Positions 6,406-9,363 of a stretch of DNA of 9,363 nt are shown here, piece by piece. A program made the position numbers and the translations under genes. This DNA is from DG-33 sp964345105. GTDB taxonomy: Archaea > Hadarchaeota > Hadarchaeia > Hadarchaeales > Hadarchaeaceae. Every line of letters starts with the position of its first letter. The stretch's first letter is position 1. The DNA lies in the NCBI GenBank assembly GCA_964345105.1, contig CAYFPZ010000055.1:1-9363 (forward strand), given 5' to 3'. The notes under the pieces were generated by a model. It was not told the DNA's origin, ran no database searches, and saw nothing but the letters and a program-made list of their open reading frames with translations.

Positions 6406-7191
6406 ATGTTGGGGCATAAGATGGGCGAAGGGTACGTTGGACAGATATTCAATTCGATTCAGGGGGAGGGGCTCTATGTTGGTAGGCGACAGGTCTTCGT
6501 GAGGCTGGCTGGTTGTTCACTCAACTGTAATTTTTGCGATACAGAGAAATTCAGAAATTTTTTCCCCAAAGAGTGCAAAGTTGAAACTAAACCCAGCTCG
6601 ATGAAATTTAAACGCGTTAGGAACCCGATGACCCACGAAGAGGTGTTCCTGCATGTCAAGCGTTTGGCAACCCCAGACATCCACAGCATCTCGCTGACCG
6701 GTGGTGAACCCCTTCTGGCGGGGAATTTTCTTGTCGATGTCGCCCGCGCGTGCAGACGAGCTGGTTTCGCCAACTATCTAGATACGAACGGCGAGAGCAG
6801 TGAGGCGATGGCGAAAGTTATCTGCTACATCGACTTCGCCGCAATCGATATCAAGCTCCCCGAGCACCGAGCTGTGCCGCGCAGAAGCTGGCGTAGTTTG
6901 TTTGAGAAGGAGTTGGATTGTGTTAAACTCGCACTCGAGAGAGGTGTGGAAATTTTTGTGAAGATAGTAGTGCTACCTTCTACCAAACCAAAAACTATTA
7001 CACTCGTGTGCAAACACCTCATGCAGATCGCCCAGATACCCATCGTCATCCAGCCGGTGACGCCCGCGCGAAAGGTTCGCAGCGCCCCATCGATGACACA
7101 TGTTTATCGCCTCGCTCAAGCCGCCGCCCGTTTAGGTGTCAAGCAGATAGCGATAATACCACAAGTGCACAAATTGATAAAGGTGCTCTGA
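6406..7191 (+). CDS. queE: 7-carboxy-7-deazaguanine synthase (radical SAM)
   Basis: QueE converts 6-carboxy-tetrahydropterin to 7-carboxy-7-deazaguanine using S-adenosylmethionine and a 4Fe-4S cluster. In archaea this leads through preQ0 to archaeosine at tRNA position 15. The N-terminal family motif IFNSIQGEGLYVG is at residues 14-26. The cluster-binding CX3CX2C is C37, C41 and C44 in AGCSLNCNFCDT; the SAM-binding motif is LTGGEPLL. Length (261) is normal. ATG 6406 is used here. ATG 6421, six codons shorter at residue 6, has a GGGG stretch just ahead and is an equally good start. The gene lies 23 bases after tRNA-Thr and overlaps queD by one base, so the tRNA and both genes may share a transcript. 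Confidence 0.93.
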   Translation: MLGHKMGEGYVGQIFNSIQGEGLYVGRRQVFVRLAGCSLNCNFCDTEKFRNFFPKECKVETKPSSMKFKRVRNPMTHEEVFLHVKRLATPDIHSISLTGGEPLLAGNFLVDVARACRRAGFANYLDTNGESSEAMAKVICYIDFAAIDIKLPEHRAVPRRSWRSLFEKELDCVKLALERGVEIFVKIVVLPSTKPKTITLVCKHLMQIAQIPIVIQPVTPARKVRSAPSMTHVYRLAQAAARLGVKQIAIIPQVHKLIKVL

Positions 7192-7661
7192 TGCTGATCG
7201 AGTTCACGAAGGGTTTGGGTTTCTCGTCCTCACACTTTATTATAGGGCACAAGAAATGCGAACATCTGCATGGGCACAACTGGCGCGTTGGGGTGACCGT
7301 CGAGGGCGAACCGGACGAGCGGGGTCTTGTTGTAGATTTTTTAGAACTCGAGAGTTTTTTAAAAAGTTTGTGTGATAGTTACGATCATCGTGTGCTGCTA
7401 CCCGAGAACAACCGCTCTCTCAAACGCCTTTTGGAGGGAGAAAGTACCCGCATTTCTGTGCACGGCCGTGAGTTCGAGTTCCCCAGCGAAGATGTAGTCT
7501 GGCTTCCCGTCGTTAACACCACCGTGGAGGAGTTTGCAAGAGTTATTGCTGATGAGATGTTGAGGAATTTGCTGCCCTACCCGAATGTGCATCAAATAAC
7601 CGTTTGGGTCGAGGAGTCGCCTGGGCAGAGCGCAACGGAAAAGCGGCAAGTGAAAGAATAG
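7191..7661 (+). CDS. queD: 6-carboxy-tetrahydropterin synthase family protein
   Basis: A 156-residue member of the 6-pyruvoyl-tetrahydropterin synthase/QueD family, which makes 6-carboxy-tetrahydropterin from dihydroneopterin triphosphate, the QueE substrate. Zinc ligands fit His in FSSSHFIIG and the two His in LHGHNW. The Cys of KKCEHLHGH matches the catalytic Cys of QueD. VVDFLELESFLK and YDHRVLL are the usual core motifs, and the C-terminal VWVEESPG supplies the conserved Glu. The frame is open further upstream to 7008, but that part is an out-of-frame reading of queE. The ATG at 7191 shares its A with the queE stop (TGATG), a typical coupled start, and gives the family length. queC and the tRNA-inserting enzymes are not in the window. 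Confidence 0.92.
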   Translation: MLIEFTKGLGFSSSHFIIGHKKCEHLHGHNWRVGVTVEGEPDERGLVVDFLELESFLKSLCDSYDHRVLLPENNRSLKRLLEGESTRISVHGREFEFPSEDVVWLPVVNTTVEEFARVIADEMLRNLLPYPNVHQITVWVEESPGQSATEKRQVKE

Positions 7662-7671
7662 CCTCAACCTT

Positions 7672-7679
7672 TTTATATC
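7672..7679 (+). promoter_or_regulatory. TATA box of the GNAT gene
   Basis: TTTATATC sits in the 43-base gap between queD and the acetyltransferase, centred about 30 bases before the ATG at 7705. That spacing puts the transcript start at or within a few bases of the start codon, which predicts a leaderless mRNA. Confidence 0.6.
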
Positions 7680-7704
7680 TCGGCTTCCAAGTGCATCGAA
7701 TATT

Positions 7705-8016
7705 ATGCAAATCAAACGCTTTGAACAGGAGGACGCGTGCAAGTACGAGTGCTGGGACGACTACCAGTGCTCGGTGATGGCGAGCGCGGTCGTCCGGAAG
7801 CATGGCAAGCAGGCCTACTTGCAGGACATCAACGTCAGCTCGAGCTATAGAGGGCAGGGCATAGGGACAGGACTGCTCAAGCAAATACTGACCGACTTCG
7901 AGGGTACTCTAATCGTGGCGAGCGTCTTCGAGGCACGCGTCCCTTGGTACGAGCGTCACGGGTTCAGGCTCATGGGTAGTGAAGGAAATTTAGTCAGAAT
8001 TGAGAAATCCCCATAA
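7705..8016 (+). CDS. Small GNAT-family N-acetyltransferase
   Basis: A 103-residue GNAT protein, expected to move an acetyl group from acetyl-CoA to an amine. Motif A is clear: DINVSSSYRGQGIGTGLL (about 41-58), with the pyrophosphate-binding R/Q-x-x-G-x-G/A pattern at Q51-GIG. The C-terminal VPWYERHGFRLMG matches the family's FYxkxGF strand. The protein is shorter than the usual 140-150 residues: the N-terminal helices are reduced and replaced by a Cys-bearing segment (C12, C16, C22 in CKYECWDDYQC). The substrate cannot be told. The start is supported by the TATA box 30 bases upstream. It probably has its own transcript, separate from queE-queD. Confidence 0.8.
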   Translation: MQIKRFEQEDACKYECWDDYQCSVMASAVVRKHGKQAYLQDINVSSSYRGQGIGTGLLKQILTDFEGTLIVASVFEARVPWYERHGFRLMGSEGNLVRIEKSP

Positions 8017-8082
8017 CGCTTATCTTTCTAAAATCGAGTTCTGTTTGGGGTCGTGGGGTAGCCTGGTCTATCCTGCTGGCTT

Positions 8083-8109
8083 AAGGGTTGTTTAAGCGAT
8101 CCTGCCAAA
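8083..8109 (+). other. tRNA-Pro intron 1 (27 nt, between positions 33 and 34)
   Basis: The splice motif is visible. A central 4-bp helix pairs TGGC (8077-8080) with GCCA (8104-8107). The three-base bulges are TTA (8081-8083) and AAT (8108-8110), cut between the second and third base. The inner hairpin AGGGTTG (8084-8090) pairs with CGATCCT (8097-8103), including two G-T pairs. There is no good outer helix, so this is a relaxed, non-canonical-position intron. Confidence 0.8.
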
Positions 8110-8113
8110 TGGG

Positions 8114-8133
8114 GCGTTAGACCAGCGCAAAAA
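8114..8133 (+). other. tRNA-Pro intron 2 (20 nt, between positions 37 and 38)
   Basis: A canonical-position intron. Once intron 1 is gone, the outer stem is CTGGC/GCCAG, the central helix is TTTG (8081-8082 joined to 8110-8111) with CAAA (8128-8131), the bulges are GGG (8112-8114) and AAA (8132-8134), and the inner helix is CGTT/AGCG (8115-8118 with 8124-8127) with a five-base loop. All bulge-helix-bulge elements have standard sizes. Confidence 0.85.
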
Positions 8134-8249
8134 AGCCAGTGACTCGAGTTCAAATCTCGGCGACCCCACCTACATTTAGCATCGAATCTTAGGTAGAAAT
8201 GGCAAAATTTCATTTGGTGGCTGATGGAATCTTACAAAGAACGTTCGTA

Positions 8250-8255
8250 TTTTTT
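8250..8255 (+). terminator. T6 run, possible terminator after tRNA-Pro
   Basis: Six T's follow an 8-base palindrome GAACGTTC (8240-8247), in the stretch between tRNA-Pro and the convergent nitrilase-like gene. Archaeal RNA polymerase can stop at T runs alone. It lies 80 bases past the tRNA, so the assignment is weak. I see no gene in 8171-8268. Confidence 0.3.
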
Positions 8256-8268
8256 AGTGGTTGAGTTT

Positions 8269-9363
8269 CTATTTTGCTCGGCGTCTTCGTCTTTCTTTGT
8301 TTTTATCAGGCCTATAGTTATCTTCGACCTTTCGACTACTTGCTTCGCTAAGACATTCTGAACCTTGTTTTCCCGGAACTTCTTCCTGCTTGAGCCATGT
8401 GGGTAAAGCCCATATGCCACTAGTCATCATTTTTTGAATCTGAGAGTCTATGACTTTTCTCCGGTACTCGTCATGCTTCATCGGAACACGTTTCAGCCAT
8501 AGGTTCTTCGGATATAGCGGCTTCCCGTATATCAACCTACAGATTTCTGTCCTCAAGTCCTTCATCCAATTCATCAAGGGCGACCTTGCCCTGAAGTCAC
8601 GAAGAGCCTCAATATCGATTACACCCGCGCAATATGATGAACCAGCCCCATAGTCATGCCGTGATATGATACGACCCTTAAAATCCACTATCATAGACTT
8701 ACCTCCGAAGGTGTCGATGGGTGCTTCAGCCTCTTGGGTAACGTAGTAGGTGCCGGTGTTCGGCGCAACGATATAGCAGTTATTATCTAATGCTCTTGCC
8801 CTATTTTGGATCTCCCAAGCCTCATTGCCCACATGGGGCTCGGGGTATGCTGGTCTGCAAACCACTTCTGCTCCATTCATCGCCAATCCCCTCACCATCT
8901 CAGGGTATGATCCTTCGTTCGCCAAGCAGCACCCAATTCTACCGATATCGGTATCTGCTACTGGGAAGAAGGCGTCAAGCCGCTTACCACGGGTCTTGAT
9001 CCACTCATCCCAGACATCGTGGGGGCAGACCGAGTGTTCGACTGGAAAGAGTGGGCAATTTTTATAGTGTTTTAGAATAGTCCTTCCTTTTGGGCCAATG
9101 AGGAATGCTATGTTAAAGAACCGATCTGGAAAGTCTGGCTCTCTCGACTTGGCGGTTGCGACTACGTATGAATCATACTGCTTTGCTATTTCTCCTAGAA
9201 TGTCAGTCTCTTCACCTGGTATGTCTATCGCTATCTCTCTTGCATATTCGACGTGATCCATGTCAAAAATCTCATCCGTGAAGCCTTGTAGGGATCCCTC
9301 AGGTATTACGATCAGACGAATAGGTAGGTCAAGACTACTTAGCCAAGACGCAGCCGCGCATAG
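8269..9363 (-). CDS. Nitrilase-superfamily (carbon-nitrogen hydrolase) protein, 5' end off window, catalytic Cys absent
   Basis: The frame is open to the right edge, so the gene begins beyond 9363; the ATG at 9261 is internal because the family's first strand and Glu come before it (RLIVIPEGSLQGF, Glu at 9298-9300). The Lys region is HYKNCPLFPVE (Lys at 9061-9063). The third active-site region reads GRIGCCLANEGSYPE against the usual GxIGxxICYDxxFPE. Spacing is identical, but the nucleophile position is Ala (8920-8922), with two Cys two and three residues earlier. RGLAMNGAEVV, ARALDNNCYIVAPN and GGKSMIVDFKGRII are standard core segments. The core is followed by about 60 non-family residues ending in KERRRRRAK. 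The family cleaves or forms amide/nitrile C-N bonds; substrate and activity here are unknown. It is convergent with tRNA-Pro. Confidence 0.87.
   Translation of the reverse strand, partial: LCAAASWLSSLDLPIRLIVIPEGSLQGFTDEIFDMDHVEYAREIAIDIPGEETDILGEIAKQYDSYVVATAKSREPDFPDRFFNIAFLIGPKGRTILKHYKNCPLFPVEHSVCPHDVWDEWIKTRGKRLDAFFPVADTDIGRIGCCLANEGSYPEMVRGLAMNGAEVVCRPAYPEPHVGNEAWEIQNRARALDNNCYIVAPNTGTYYVTQEAEAPIDTFGGKSMIVDFKGRIISRHDYGAGSSYCAGVIDIEALRDFRARSPLMNWMKDLRTEICRLIYGKPLYPKNLWLKRVPMKHDEYRRKVIDSQIQKMMTSGIWALPTWLKQEEVPGKQGSECLSEASSRKVEDNYRPDKNKERRRRRAK

Larger units (their letters stand above)
8047..8170 (+). tRNA. tRNA-Pro (anticodon UGG) with two introns
   Basis: Exons are 8047-8082, 8110-8113 and 8134-8170. 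The joined molecule has acceptor GGGGTCG/CGACCCC, a D arm with A14, G15, G18, G19, anticodon stem CTGGC/GCCAG, loop TTTGGGA (anticodon TGG, G37), variable loop TGAC, and T stem TCGAG/CTCGG with loop TTCAAAT. The discriminator is A73, and only CC of the 3' CCA is encoded (a T follows). The TGAC variable loop and loop sequence are typical of archaeal tRNA-Pro. Without splicing, the first exon gives CTTAAG, which mimics a tRNA-Leu(UAA) loop; that reading fails because no long variable arm can be built. G15 is an archaeosine site. Confidence 0.9.

Noticed and set aside
7008..7190. Upstream extension of queD to 7008
   Set aside because: The extra 61 residues are an out-of-frame reading of queE and lack family similarity; the ATG at 7191 gives normal queD length and the coupled TGATG overlap.
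8047..8170. tRNA-Leu(UAA), suggested by CTTAAG after the anticodon-stem-like GCTGG and by CCAGC at 8122
   Set aside because: It leaves no stable long variable arm and no valid splice motif, while the two-intron tRNA-Pro reading satisfies both splice motifs and the mature TTTGGGA loop.
8047..8170. A box C/D guide RNA within the tRNA intron, as known for some archaeal tRNA-Trp introns
   Set aside because: The introns are only 27 and 20 bases and lack C and D boxes.
8184..8236. Direct repeat GAATCTTA flanking a short stretch after tRNA-Pro, as an attachment or insertion site
   Set aside because: Eight bases is too short, does not copy the tRNA 3' end, and no integrase is present.

Overview
The window looks archaeal. 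Three things point that way. There is a tRNA-Pro gene interrupted by two short introns with bulge-helix-bulge splice motifs. There is an adjacent queE-queD pair, as expected for making the archaeosine precursor. Promoters look like TATA boxes with little or no leader. A Thermoproteota/Bathyarchaeia-like uncultured lineage is my guess from the doubly interrupted tRNA-Pro and the surface-protein style; the sequence does not fix the taxon.

Left half (1-5299, plus strand): a giant cell-surface protein, cut at its N-terminus by the window edge. It is built from a beta-sandwich module, a MAM/concanavalin-like module, four FN3/Ig-like repeats, a ThuA/GATase-like domain that appears inserted inside a second beta-sandwich, fourteen 16-residue Trp-rich repeats, two Ig-like domains, a Pro-rich linker, one membrane span and a long basic cytoplasmic tail. 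A 57-residue one-span membrane protein follows four bases later. It overlaps by ATGA a small gene that is now frameshifted. Next comes a ParA/MinD-type ATPase (5414-6184) with an unusual A' motif and a polybasic tail. The four genes run the same way and may form a surface-structure/positioning module, but that link is inference.

Middle (6307-7661): tRNA-Thr(UGU), then queE 23 bases later, then queD overlapping queE by one base. These two enzymes make intermediates of 7-deazaguanine synthesis, whose archaeal product archaeosine sits at G15 of tRNAs. Both tRNAs in this window have G15.

Right part: a small GNAT acetyltransferase with its own TATA box and probably a leaderless mRNA (7705-8016); tRNA-Pro(UGG) with two introns that appear to need removal in a fixed order (8047-8170); and, on the minus strand, a nitrilase-superfamily protein running off the right edge. 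That protein keeps the family Glu and Lys but has Ala where the catalytic Cys normally sits.

The strongest leads are the order-dependent tRNA-Pro splicing, the Cys-less nitrilase homologue, and the repeat-rich surface protein with its small neighbours and deviant MinD.
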